Origin: Paenibacillus sp. DCT19
Lineage (GTDB): Bacteria; Bacillota; Bacilli; Paenibacillales; Paenibacillaceae
Length of the DNA: 64,000 nucleotides
Direction: 5' to 3'
Assembly (NCBI RefSeq): GCF_003268635.1
Contig: NZ_CP029639.1
Location: 4,041,501-4,105,500, forward strand
The translations under genes and the position numbers were made by a program. Numbering within the stretch: position 1 is the first letter of the stretch; the number at the start of each line of letters is the position of its first letter. Positions 49,129-57,491 of this stretch are shown here, piece by piece. The notes under the pieces were generated by a model. It had not been told where the DNA came from. It saw only the letters and a list, made by a program, of their open reading frames with translations, and made no database searches.

Positions 49129-49998
49129 ATGAGTACAATTAAATCATGGGTGCAATTCAAATTAATTCTGCCTATTTTGCTCGGTACAGCCTTGTACGCG
49201 TTCGGACTGCTCTATTTCATTATCCCTAACCAGTTGATGGAAGGCGGAGTCACCGGCGTTACCGTGTTAGTTAACTATGCATTTGGTATCTCTCCTTCAC
49301 TCACAACCTTAATTCTGAACGTGCCACTTTTCCTGATTGGACTCAAAATCTTGGGTGGCAAACAGATGATCTACACCGGCGTGGGGATCGGCGCGCTCAC
49401 GATTTTCCTATGGTTGTTTGAAAAAATGATTCATATAGGCTGGATTGAACCTCTCCATACGGAAAATGATCTCTTACTTGCAGCGTTATATGCAGGTGTT
49501 ACACTTGGCGCAGGCCTCGGGATCGTCTTTCGCTGGGGCGGAACGACAGGTGGTTCAGATATTATCGCCCGCATTCTGAATCGAAAATATGGATGGAGTA
49601 TGGGACGGATACTGCTGGGCATAGATTTTATTATCATTGGGATCTCCCTAATTTACATTCCAAAAGAAAAAATTCTGTATACCCTCGTGGCTGTATTCAT
49701 CGCTTCCAAAGTTATTGACTTTATTCAGGAAGGGGCATACTCTGCTCGTGCGTTTATGATCATTAGTGACCACGCTCCCGAAATTGCTGATCTGATTACC
49801 CGGGAAATGGATCGTGGGGTAACACTCATTCCCGCTATTGGAGCCTACTCCAAACAAGCTAAGCACGTGGCATACTGTGTTATTTCTCGTCAGGAATTTA
49901 GACGCTTGCAAACCATCGTGCGTTCCATTGATCCACGTGCATTTGTCATTATAAGTGATGTACATGACGTTCACGGTGAGGGTTTCAAGGAAAACTAA
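49129..49998 (+). CDS. ypjC: YitT-family membrane protein (YpjC type)
   Basis: 289 residues. About five membrane helices in the first two-thirds (LILPILLGTALYAFGLLYFI, LTTLILNVPLFLIGLKILGG, IVFRWGGTTGGSDIIARILN) and a cytoplasmic DUF2179 domain at the C-terminus (about 220-280, SARAFMIISDHAPEIADLIT to DPRAFVIISDVHDVHGEGF). Transport function is unknown in the family. The start is the ATG at 49131-49129 behind GAGGG. A longer frame from 49033 would translate the repeat copy and is rejected. It is convergent with ypjB. Confidence 0.9.
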   Translation: MSTIKSWVQFKLILPILLGTALYAFGLLYFIIPNQLMEGGVTGVTVLVNYAFGISPSLTTLILNVPLFLIGLKILGGKQMIYTGVGIGALTIFLWLFEKMIHIGWIEPLHTENDLLLAALYAGVTLGAGLGIVFRWGGTTGGSDIIARILNRKYGWSMGRILLGIDFIIIGISLIYIPKEKILYTLVAVFIASKVIDFIQEGAYSARAFMIISDHAPEIADLITREMDRGVTLIPAIGAYSKQAKHVAYCVISRQEFRRLQTIVRSIDPRAFVIISDVHDVHGEGFKEN

Positions 49999-50007
49999 TC
50001 ATATTGA

Positions 50008-50070
50008 AAAGACCTCTAACCCAAGATATCAGCCATATAACAGCCTTTCTTGTGGACAGAGGTCTCTTCT
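50008..50070 (+). terminator. Convergent terminator between the YitT gene and ypjB
   Basis: AAGACCTCT pairs with AGAGGTCTC, with CCAAG/CTTG close inside, across a ~30-base loop. The T-tracts are modest on both sides. Confidence 0.6.
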
Positions 50071-50091
50071 CATCTTACATGTTATTCTTGC

Positions 50092-50966
50092 TTATCTCCG
50101 GAAAGGGAATATTCCTTGTTGCTGAGCCCGATATTTCCGAAATCCTGCGTAACTTAAAGCGGCAACAATCACTGACGTAATAAACATTCCCGCCGCTCTC
50201 CGATCCGGCCCTTGTACAAATGGAACGAAGGCACTTTCATCCTTTTCACGTCCAAACAACTGATTCACTAGTTCTTCCCATGCATCATCATAGCCTGTAG
50301 TTGAGAGAGATCAGGCTGTTTACCCGTTGTCAGTCCTTTGGTGTGGGACAGCCAGGCATCCAGTTGCGCAATCTCGTAAGGCTCCCGCCGAATCAGCGCT
50401 GCTGGACGAACGGTCTCATAATGCTCTTCCAGCGCGGCATATCGACTTGATAGTGTTGCAGCATTTTGTCGCTGATTCGCCGCTAATGACAAAGCCTGAA
50501 GATCGTCTTTTATAATCTTATAGTACTGAAGCCATAATGGCTTTGTTGGGTTAGCCAGACTATCGGCAGCCAGTCTTAATTTCGCAGAAGCTTGCTGCAG
50601 AGCTGCAGTATCACTTTTAATTCGCACAGCTGCCTCTTTTACTTCAACCACCGTCTCAGATAAGGCATGGATGCCCTCCACCGACGTTTGACCTTCGAAC
50701 GATATATGTTCCAGCCCATTACTGATCCTAAGAATACTGCCTCTAACCTTCTCCACATCATGCTCCAGTGCATAACGGTATAATAGAGCTGCTTCCTCAT
50801 TCATCTGCTGAATTGAAAGATTGGCTGAAACAGATTGTTCGACCTGACCAGTCTCTCCATTACTTTGCGCAAAACCACTATATGACAAGTTCGCCCAGAA
50901 CAGCAGAGCCATGAACGATATTATCCATAACCTTAGTGTACTCTTGAACCTTCTCTTCATGGACAT
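50092..50966 (-). pseudogene. ypjB: Sporulation protein YpjB, one-base frameshift near the C-terminus
   Basis: The N-terminal part has a signal anchor (WIISFMALLFWANLSYSGFA) and a helical domain. The frame as written ends at MMMHGKN (50268). One added base at about 50301 (CAA to CAAA) restores TTGYDDAWEELVNQLFGREK, a membrane helix (MFITSVIVAALSYAGFRKYR) and a basic end at 50092, for 291 residues. A C-terminal membrane segment is typical of YpjB. It is named as a sporulation protein in Bacillus, with exact role unclear. It follows ypjA in the conserved order. Confidence 0.78.
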
Positions 50967-51024
50967 CCCCCCACCATCAATCTATGGCAGGTTTTCCTTC
51001 CTTAGAACAGGCTCGTACGTGAAA

Positions 51025-51651
51025 TTAACTCCGTTTGGCTTGTCTTAATGCAAGCCATGACACCAAGATACTTAAGAGCGTTAAGACAACCGTGAAATTC
51101 CGCACCAGATCTACATGATCCCACAGGGTGTAAGGCAGCCAAGGATAAATATCATACGTGTAATCCATCGTGTCATTTAGTAAAGTCCACAATGCCGCAA
51201 ATAAAAGTGCTACCCAGCGGAAACCAAAAAACCGAACATACAACAAAGCCTCAATAGCCATAGCGCCATGTGATGCAATCAACATCCAATCCTGCCATGC
51301 TGCCACATTCCCCTGCGACCATCCCGCAAAAATGATAGAAATTGCCCATACACCGTACTTCACAGAGGTCACTACAGCTAACGCTTGTATCACATGTCCA
51401 ATACGATTAACCAATAGCGATTTCGGTTTATACAAAATCCATAATAAAGACAACGTAAAGAATAAGCTTGCCGTTGGACTATCGGGCACAAATACAATTT
51501 GCCAAAGCGGCTGCTTCTCCAGCGTGTCTACCAACTGATCGCCATACCATATGTATCCGTATACTGTTCCTAAAGCATTACACCAAAATAGAAGCCACAG
51601 GAAATAACGGTTTGTCAAAAATTCCTTGCTCCAAAAAAACGATAAAGACAC
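51025..51651 (-). CDS. ypjA: DUF1405 membrane protein (YpjA type)
   Basis: 208 residues with about six membrane helices (FLWLLFWCNALGTVYGYIWY, LFFTLSLLWILYKPKSLLVN, YGVWAISIIFAGWSQG, ALLFAALWTLLNDTMDYTYD). A conserved NDTMDY and an HVDLVRNFTV near the end mark the DUF1405 family. Function unknown. It lies between qcrC and ypjB as in B. subtilis, but a terminator separates it from qcrC. Confidence 0.88.
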   Translation of the reverse strand: MSLSFFWSKEFLTNRYFLWLLFWCNALGTVYGYIWYGDQLVDTLEKQPLWQIVFVPDSPTASLFFTLSLLWILYKPKSLLVNRIGHVIQALAVVTSVKYGVWAISIIFAGWSQGNVAAWQDWMLIASHGAMAIEALLYVRFFGFRWVALLFAALWTLLNDTMDYTYDIYPWLPYTLWDHVDLVRNFTVVLTLLSILVSWLALRQAKRS

Positions 51652-51700
51652 GTTCGCTGCCCCTTCCTACAACCTTGTTTTCAAGTATAGCTAAAGTCTC

Positions 51701-51733
51701 AAAAAAACCTGACCGTATAAACGATCAGGTTTC
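51701..51733 (-). terminator. Terminator of the qcrABC operon
   Basis: On the minus strand AAACCTGA, loop, TCAGGTTT followed by TTTT. Confidence 0.8.
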
Positions 51734-51749
51734 ATTGGTTAATTCGATT

Positions 51750-52634
51750 TTACTGTTCTGCCTTCTGTTTCGCAAGCCATTCTGTTAGATGCGTAATCTC
51801 CTCGTCCGTAACGCCTTGAGCAATAGCATTATTGTACTGAGGCTGCATTTGGTTATATCCTTCTTTGATAATCGTCAGAATCTCTTCCTGGCTATGTTTG
51901 TCACCTACACCTCGAAGGGATGGGCCTGAAGGTCCACCTTTCATATCGGCTGCATGACACCCAATACAACCCGCCTTCTTGAACGTTTCCATCGCTGGAT
52001 CATCCTTTTCGACGATGGCAACTTCCTGCTGCTGTCCTGGTGCATTGGAAGTAGGTAGTCCCTGTTCAGCCCTCTCATGCGCTTCTTCTTCCCGTTGAAT
52101 GTGCTCAGGCTTCTGACCTGACGCCTCAAGCTCATGCTTATAGTGCGTCCAAGCAACATTCGTGAGATAGAATACAGAAATGACAGACAGAATCATCAGC
52201 GATGAAGCAATCGGGCGCTTATAGAAGCGACGCTCCTTACCTGTATCAAGAAACGGCGCAAGCAGCAACGCACCAAATGCAACTCCACTTACCCCCAGTA
52301 CACCGAGCAACACATAGTCACCAGAGGCATACGGATATTTCAAGTACTGATACAGAAATAGGAAGTACCAGTCAGGCATCGGAATAACCGATGCGCTCGG
52401 ATTAGCCGGATAACCTAAAGGTGCAGGTTCAGATATGGTTAGTACGAGAATACCGACCAATACCACGACACCAACCATCCATTCCTTCAGCAAAAAGTTA
52501 GGGATGAACGCCTCAGACTTGCCCGGATAAGCCGTGTAGTCTGGTGGCGTGATGAAACCAGCGCCCTTGCGGACACGTGAATCACCGACATAGATAATCT
52601 TTTCCTCATCCTCTGACTTCGGTCCGTGAGCCAT
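51750..52634 (-). CDS. qcrC: Menaquinol:cytochrome c reductase cytochrome b/c subunit
   Basis: 294 residues. The N-terminal half corresponds to the C-terminal part of cytochrome b (subunit IV-like), with helices WMVGVVVLVGILVLTISEPA, YVLLGVLGVSGVAFGALLLA and SSLMILSVISVFYLTN and the PMPDWYFLFLYQ segment near the quinol site. A charged linker leads to a cytochrome c domain with heme motif CIGCH (about residue 225) and axial Met in YNQMQPQYN. It passes electrons from the Rieske protein to cytochrome c. It is longer than the B. subtilis protein because of the Glu/Gln-rich linker. Confidence 0.95.
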   Translation of the reverse strand: MAHGPKSEDEEKIIYVGDSRVRKGAGFITPPDYTAYPGKSEAFIPNFLLKEWMVGVVVLVGILVLTISEPAPLGYPANPSASVIPMPDWYFLFLYQYLKYPYASGDYVLLGVLGVSGVAFGALLLAPFLDTGKERRFYKRPIASSLMILSVISVFYLTNVAWTHYKHELEASGQKPEHIQREEEAHERAEQGLPTSNAPGQQQEVAIVEKDDPAMETFKKAGCIGCHAADMKGGPSGPSLRGVGDKHSQEEILTIIKEGYNQMQPQYNNAIAQGVTDEEITHLTEWLAKQKAEQ

Positions 52635-52655
52635 TACGATTCCTCCCTTCTCAAA

Positions 52656-53327
52656 TTATAGTGGTCCTGAAATACCCTGTCTGCGGATCATAATAAAGTG
52701 TCCGACCAGTAGCACTAGAAGCACTGCGGGGAGGAAGAAAACGTGTAGGGCGAAGAAACGTGTTAACGTTTGCGCACCTACAATAGTACCGCCTTGTAAA
52801 AATTCTTTAATAATTGGTCCAAGCCACGGAACTGTGTTGGCGATTTCCAAAGTAACTTTGGTAGCAAAGTACGCTTTGTTATCCCATGGCAGTAAGTATC
52901 CTGTCAAACCAAGACCTAGCATGACGAAAAAGATTAACATTCCTACTACCCAGTTCATTTCACGCGGTGCCTTGTAAGAGCCTGTAAAGAACACACGCAT
53001 CGTATGTAAGAACATCATTACGATGACAAGACTCGCTCCCCAGTGGTGCATTCCGCGTACAATTTGACCGAAGGCTACTTTGGTTTGCAAATACTCGACA
53101 CTCGCATAAGCATTAATAATGTCAGGCACGTAATACATCGTCAGAAACATTCCTGACAAAATCTGAATTACGGTGATAAAGAACGTCAACCCACCAAAAC
53201 AGTACACGAATGCGGAAAAATGATGTGCCGGGTTCACGTGCTCTGGAACCTCATGATCCGCAACGTCCCTCCAGATGGGCGTGATATCGAGACGTTCGTC
53301 AATCCAGTCATAGATATTTTTAAACAT
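52656..53327 (-). CDS. qcrB: Menaquinol:cytochrome c reductase cytochrome b subunit
   Basis: A 223-residue b6-type subunit with four membrane helices. The heme-ligating His pairs are visible in MHHWGASLVIVMMFLHTMRV and in FFALHVFFLPAVLLVLLVGH. GYLLPWDNKAYFATKVTLEI is the family's quinol-site region. GGAGG stands before the ATG. The second gene of qcrABC, 15 bp after qcrA. Confidence 0.97.
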   Translation of the reverse strand: MFKNIYDWIDERLDITPIWRDVADHEVPEHVNPAHHFSAFVYCFGGLTFFITVIQILSGMFLTMYYVPDIINAYASVEYLQTKVAFGQIVRGMHHWGASLVIVMMFLHTMRVFFTGSYKAPREMNWVVGMLIFFVMLGLGLTGYLLPWDNKAYFATKVTLEIANTVPWLGPIIKEFLQGGTIVGAQTLTRFFALHVFFLPAVLLVLLVGHFIMIRRQGISGPL

Positions 53328-53342
53328 CTGCGTCCACGCCTC

Positions 53343-53885
53343 CTAATTCACTCTGGTGTTCGGAACGATCTCGCCGAGGTATACCCAGCCTTGTTCCTCT
53401 TTGACCACGTACTCATCCAGCGGTTTCGGGGCCACGGCAAGATTTTTCCCTTCCTTGTCATAGTGCGCACCATGGCAAGGGCAGTGATACTCATCAGGAT
53501 AATTTTTGTCGCTGTTCCAACCTACGGTACATCCTAGATGTTTGCAAATTGGCGAAAGGGCATAAATTTGACCCCGCTCGTCTTTGCGAATCCAAGCCAC
53601 CAACGAAGCATTGCTTAGATACCAACCGTCCTGTTGTTGTAGTTCAAATGTAAATTCTTGAGGCTCAGTTGTAATTTTGCTGATTTCTGCTACTTTGACA
53701 GAGGTGCCTTCTCCCTTATGCTGCAAAATCGGATCCACCGCAAAACGGATCATGGGCAGAACTGCACCGGCGGCCATGTAGGCTGTAGCTCCACCAAGCG
53801 TGTACGTCAAAAACTGCCTGCGTGACATTTCCATCCGGCTTGGCGGTTTCATTGAGTCTTCGTGCTGGTCATGCTCACTGCTCAT
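53343..53885 (-). CDS. qcrA: Menaquinol:cytochrome c reductase Rieske iron-sulfur subunit
   Basis: About 180 residues. A twin-arginine-like anchor (MSRRQFLTYTLGGATAYMAA) leads to a Rieske domain with the 2Fe-2S ligands in CKHLGCTVGW and CPCHGAHYD. It takes electrons from menaquinol. The start at MSSEHDQ (53885) is chosen for GGAG five bases upstream. A sigma-A promoter lies about 80 bp upstream with direct repeats behind it. Confidence 0.96.
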   Translation of the reverse strand: MSSEHDQHEDSMKPPSRMEMSRRQFLTYTLGGATAYMAAGAVLPMIRFAVDPILQHKGEGTSVKVAEISKITTEPQEFTFELQQQDGWYLSNASLVAWIRKDERGQIYALSPICKHLGCTVGWNSDKNYPDEYHCPCHGAHYDKEGKNLAVAPKPLDEYVVKEEQGWVYLGEIVPNTRVN

Positions 53886-53966
53886 ACTGTCTCCAACCCC
53901 CTTTTCAGCCAACTCTCTCAACCGTTTTCATTATCAGAAATTCCACGTCTTACTAGAACATACATA

Positions 53967-53995
53967 ATCATATAGTAGCCCTAGAACACCGTCAA
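53967..53995 (-). promoter_or_regulatory. Promoter of qcrABC with upstream repeats
   Basis: On the minus strand TTGACG (53995-53990), 17 bp, TATGAT (53972-53967). Upstream, TGTGACAAA occurs twice in the same orientation, 55 bp apart (54007-53999 and 54062-54054), and a dyad TGTAA-N6-TTACA lies at 54025-54040. These are candidate activator or repressor sites. Confidence 0.7.
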
Positions 53996-54070
53996 GAATT
54001 TGTCACACTTTTTTAAGGTTCAATTGTAAGCGTTATTACAAAAGTGTCGATATTTTGTCACATTTACCAA

Positions 54071-54499
54071 TTAGAATTCATTTTTTCCACAGCTCACGGA
54101 TTTTCTCCCCGATATACCGCGGAATTTCGTTTCTTCTATTTTTCGAACGATATCTGAGCGAAGTAAAATCAAATCTGCATCGGGCATATGTTCTTTCTCT
54201 AACAAACCATCTGATGACATTATAACCACATATTTGAATCCAGACGCTTTAAGCTGTTTACACACGGTGTTTAATGCCATTGACATTTCCGGAATTTCAA
54301 AATGGTACGCCGGATAGGTCATTATTCGCCCTTTGAAAGGGATCTCTACCAAGTCTAAAAAATCTCTAAGTCGCTCCAACGCTTCGGTAGCTTCAACTGG
54401 CGATTGATTACCTGTGAGAGCTGTATAAGGAATTAGACATGTGTCCAGATAGAGTTGCAGCTCAGCCCAACTGTCTTGAGTCATCTCACTGAATTTCAC
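54071..54499 (-). CDS. ypiF: DUF2487 protein (YpiF type), C-terminus probably frameshifted
   Basis: About 142 residues as written. KFSEMTQDSWAELQLYLDTC near the start and KYVVIMSSDG mark the family found just upstream of qcrA in B. subtilis. The start is taken as the GTG at 54499, nine bases after AGAGGGG. The written C-terminus (RGISGRKSVSCGKNEF) is low in character. One A added to the AAA at 54125-54127 gives KIPRYIGEKIRELWKK and a stop at 54078, more like a helical end. Function unknown. Confidence 0.75.
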   Translation of the reverse strand: MKFSEMTQDSWAELQLYLDTCLIPYTALTGNQSPVEATEALERLRDFLDLVEIPFKGRIMTYPAYHFEIPEMSMALNTVCKQLKASGFKYVVIMSSDGLLEKEHMPDADLILLRSDIVRKIEETKFRGISGRKSVSCGKNEF

Positions 54500-54641
54500 T
54501 TCCCTATTTCCCCTCTCCATCCATTTTATTCCCATATTATATATGAGCATATCGTATAAATCTATTGATTTAAATTTGACCTTTCCATTTAAAACCGTAC
54601 AATCAGTACCAAATAGGGTTGCCTACACTAGAAAATGCAAT

Positions 54642-54677
54642 AAAAAACAAGGAATGCGATGTACGCACTCCTTGTTG
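54642..54677 (-). terminator. Terminator of the IDEAL-domain gene
   Basis: On the minus strand AACAAGGAGTGCG, loop TACAT, CGCATTCCTTGTT, then TTTT. Confidence 0.85.
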
Positions 54678-54717
54678 TATATCCATTCTATATGAATGTT
54701 TATTTTAATATTGAATA

Positions 54718-54897
54718 TCAGCTTATGGCTTTCAGTTCATCCGTTAGACTCCGGAAAGCTACTTCGTCTCCAGTAGCCAGCGCTTTGTCGATTTCCATAT
54801 ACAGCTTCTCGCTACGCTGTTTACGAAGCGCCTCGTCCCACACCATCTCAGCAGCCAGCCCCAACATGACTTCATACGTAACTTTCATTTTATCCAA
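54718..54897 (-). CDS. Small IDEAL-domain protein (59 residues)
   Basis: A 59-residue protein from a TTG start seven bases after GGAGGTG; the first ATG is three codons further on. The sequence holds VMLGLAAEMVWDEALRKQRS then EKLYMEIDKALATGDEVAFR and LTDELKAIS, which follows the IDEAL-domain pattern (Asp-Glu-Ala-Leu, then a helix with D-x-ALxxxDExxF). In B. subtilis IDEAL occurs at the C-terminus of YpiB, encoded next to ypiF. Here it stands alone, 24 bp after a carbonic anhydrase-like gene and before a strong terminator. Confidence 0.75.
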   Translation of the reverse strand: MDKMKVTYEVMLGLAAEMVWDEALRKQRSEKLYMEIDKALATGDEVAFRSLTDELKAIS

Positions 54898-54921
54898 TAG
54901 GATGCACCTCCAAAAACGGAT

Positions 54922-55437
54922 TTAATAGCTCCTATATTCCTTTCCTTTGGCAACATAACCTAGTGAAGTTCTGGACATCCGCTCAAGATCAGCATCCGTC
55001 AATTCACGCATCACTTTGGCAGGTGTTCCCAAAGCAAGAGTATAGGGCGGAATTTTGGTATTCTCAGTAACTACTGAACCGGCGCCGATTAAAGAGTATT
55101 CCCCTATTTCGGCTCCATTAAGAAGTATGGCTCCCATTCCAATTAGTGACCCAGTTCCAATCTGACAGCCATGAATAATAGCAGAATGTCCGACCGAAAC
55201 ATCATCTCCCATGATCAGGGGCTGATCTGTATTCACATGACCAACCGTATTATCTTGTATATTACAACGCTGTCCAATGATGATCGGCGCTAAATCCGCC
55301 CTTAGCACAGCGTTAAACCAAACGGTAGACTCCTCGCCCATTCTCAGATCGCCAATAAGTTTAGCACCTTCAGCCACATATACCGAAGGATGCAGCTGCG
55401 GCAGTATGCCTTGATATGGAATTATCATTCGTATCAC
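54922..55437 (-). CDS. Gamma-carbonic anhydrase family protein (left-handed beta-helix)
   Basis: 171 residues of hexapeptide repeats (for example VGHSAIIHGCQIGTGSLIGM, GAILLNGAEIGEYSLIGAGS). Metal-ligand His are in NTVGHVN, SVGHSAIIHG. The RADLAPIIIGQRCNIQDN block is typical of the YrdA/PaaY-type gamma-CA proteins. True carbonic anhydrase activity is not proven for most of these. Likely cytoplasmic trimer. Confidence 0.88.
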   Translation of the reverse strand: MIRMIIPYQGILPQLHPSVYVAEGAKLIGDLRMGEESTVWFNAVLRADLAPIIIGQRCNIQDNTVGHVNTDQPLIMGDDVSVGHSAIIHGCQIGTGSLIGMGAILLNGAEIGEYSLIGAGSVVTENTKIPPYTLALGTPAKVMRELTDADLERMSRTSLGYVAKGKEYRSY

Positions 55438-55472
55438 TCCTTAATTTGGGAGTGATTTTAGCAACTTGTCCT

Positions 55473-56603
55473 TCATTTGTCAAACAAAACGGGTGAGATA
55501 TCTCCAGAAAGTGAGCTACACGAGTCAGCAAGACGTGAACCCCAAGCCGTCATTTGTACAGTTCGTCCATCCGCAGCTTCTCCGATCCGAAGCATCCCGA
55601 GATGCAGCATCATTTTGATGATACGGTTGTCGTAGATTGTCTCAGGCGTATCGTAGTAGAAGGGTTGAATGAACGAGCCTATCTGGCGAAACAGCGACTC
55701 TGTAGTAGACCATTCATCGGCACATTCCCCTGTCCAATAGACGATGGAGGCGAGGTTTGGAATAGCACCTTTATACAGTCTTAACCAAAATCGAAATAGC
55801 TGTATCATTTCCGATGTTTTCTCAGTTGATTTCTCAGCAGCTTGCTTTTCCTCGCCAGCGGACGTTAGTTGCAGCATTCCTTGTTCCTCACGGATGAGCC
55901 GATAGTGAAATGCATAGTCATAGATTAAGGCGAATCGATCCGGATAATCCTTGAAGGAGCGACCATAGCCAAATCTCCAGCCCGCTTTGCCAACCAGCTC
56001 TTCGCTGACATGCAGATGCTCCATCAACTGCTGCTGTGAACGACGATACATCATGCCTTCAGCATTAAGTGCAATCTCGTGTTGCTGCACATATTGCAGA
56101 AACAATCGAAGATCATCGACAAGCAAGTGATATTCGTCCCTATACATTGTCGGTTCACTTGTGTTTGTGATTTCGGCTCTTAGATGGTTAGATAACACAT
56201 CTCGGAATCTTAATTTCAGATCAAGAGGGACTTGGTACAAATATTTTGTATGCTGCGTCGTTCCATTGAATAACCATCCACTCTTATGGAAACGAGTGAT
56301 CAGATCACGTGGACTGGCACCTGTCTCGTTTTCCTTTTTGTCCATGGATTGACGAGCTATCGCAACCAGTTCCTCAATACCGAGATATTGGCGTGGATCA
56401 AATAATAGATTGTTCAAAAACCTTAATTGAACGGGATTCAATTCACGAACCTGTTGTTCAAAAAAAGCTCTGCTTCCCAATGTGGTGAGAATACTCTGGA
56501 TGAGTTCATGTTTGGAATTGGGCTTACACTCACACTGGTAATAATCTGCTATTCGATTCAGTTGGCCAATATCTGCAAAAGTAAGCATATCCGCTAGATT
56601 CAT
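55473..56603 (-). CDS. Hypothetical protein, 376 residues
   Basis: I do not recognise this family. The sequence is helical and soluble, rich in Leu, Gln and Tyr, with no signal peptide or membrane helix. The N-terminus (MLTFADIGQLNRIADYYQCE then SKHELIQSILTTLG) looks like a short SAP- or winged-helix-like element. Later parts (NRIIKMMLHLGMLRIGE, then VQMTAWG) resemble winged-helix units seen in replication or helicase-associated proteins, but this is only impression. It is the gene upstream of the carbonic anhydrase-like gene and 35 bp from it. Confidence 0.7.
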   Translation of the reverse strand: MNLADMLTFADIGQLNRIADYYQCECKPNSKHELIQSILTTLGSRAFFEQQVRELNPVQLRFLNNLLFDPRQYLGIEELVAIARQSMDKKENETGASPRDLITRFHKSGWLFNGTTQHTKYLYQVPLDLKLRFRDVLSNHLRAEITNTSEPTMYRDEYHLLVDDLRLFLQYVQQHEIALNAEGMMYRRSQQQLMEHLHVSEELVGKAGWRFGYGRSFKDYPDRFALIYDYAFHYRLIREEQGMLQLTSAGEEKQAAEKSTEKTSEMIQLFRFWLRLYKGAIPNLASIVYWTGECADEWSTTESLFRQIGSFIQPFYYDTPETIYDNRIIKMMLHLGMLRIGEAADGRTVQMTAWGSRLADSCSSLSGDISPVLFDK

Positions 56604-56830
56604 GGGTCATCGCCTCGCCAGCTAACTACTTATGACTGCTGATTTAGAGCCTAGAGTAGTTTGGTTTTGTAAACATCGTTGACGGAATTCCCATGATCTA
56701 AACCTCTTTTTTCAAATCTTTTATTAAATCTTTTATCTGTTAGTAACCATCCTATGCCTAGATGTACCTGATCAGAAGAAAAACAGGAGACAAGTATTCC
56801 TATTCCCTACTTCATCAGTTCGCAGAAGAC

Positions 56831-56865
56831 AAAAAAAACAACCCGAGTTCATTACTCAGATTGTT
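56831..56865 (-). terminator. Terminator of the phosphatase gene
   Basis: On the minus strand AACAATCTGAGT, loop, AACTCGGGTTGTT, then a run of T. The stop codon is in the stem. Confidence 0.75.
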
Positions 56866-57451
56866 TGGCTGAATTCATTATAAGATGCTCTGTACAGTTG
56901 TATAACAGCGGACTCCAGTCACTCTGGGTTTTCTCCAGAATCGTAAGTGAGAGATTACCTATGCGTTCTGTATACCGGTCTTTAAAGATAGCGGATAACA
57001 GATTCGCCAGAAATGCTCCGTGGGTTACGATCAGGACATTCTTGTCCGGATATGACGACCATAGATCCTCCAGAAATGCCAGTGCACGCGCTTGAATATC
57101 CAAGATATGCTCCTGTCCTAGATCCAGCGTCTCCCAGGTTGCACCCCAGCGAGCAATTCGTTCTTCCGAGGTCAATCCTTCGATCTGGCCAAACGCTCTC
57201 TCCTTCAGTCTTGCATCCGGTTCAAGCATAGGTACACTCAGCAACTTGGAAATAATCTCCCCAGTCTCCTGGGCACGAGATAAACCACTAGTAATGATAT
57301 AATCCCATTGATATTCCTCTGTGAGAAGGCGTTTACCCAAACGTTCTGCTTGTTCACGACCTTCTGCATTCAAAGGAATATCTGTCTGTCCTTGAATACG
57401 ACCTGCAGCATTCCAATCTGTCAAACCGTGACGTATAAGCCCGATCCTCAT
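56852..57451 (-). CDS. Histidine phosphatase family protein (phosphoglycerate mutase-like)
   Basis: About 199 residues. The catalytic RHG motif is IGLIRHGLTDWN at the N-terminus, the second His is in VLIVTHGAFLANLL, and ERAFGQIEGLTSEERIA carries the acid. Substrate unknown. Relatives include alpha-ribazole phosphatase and broad-specificity phosphatases. I start at MRIGL (57451) because GAGGG lies five bases before. Downstream of an ECF sigma/anti-sigma pair with a short gap, so it may be part of that transcript. Confidence 0.88.
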   Translation of the reverse strand: MRIGLIRHGLTDWNAAGRIQGQTDIPLNAEGREQAERLGKRLLTEEYQWDYIITSGLSRAQETGEIISKLLSVPMLEPDARLKERAFGQIEGLTSEERIARWGATWETLDLGQEHILDIQARALAFLEDLWSSYPDKNVLIVTHGAFLANLLSAIFKDRYTERIGNLSLTILEKTQSDWSPLLYNCTEHLIMNSAKQSE

Positions 57452-57491
57452 CTTATCCCTCATTTCTCAACACACGGTAATGATCATTTAA

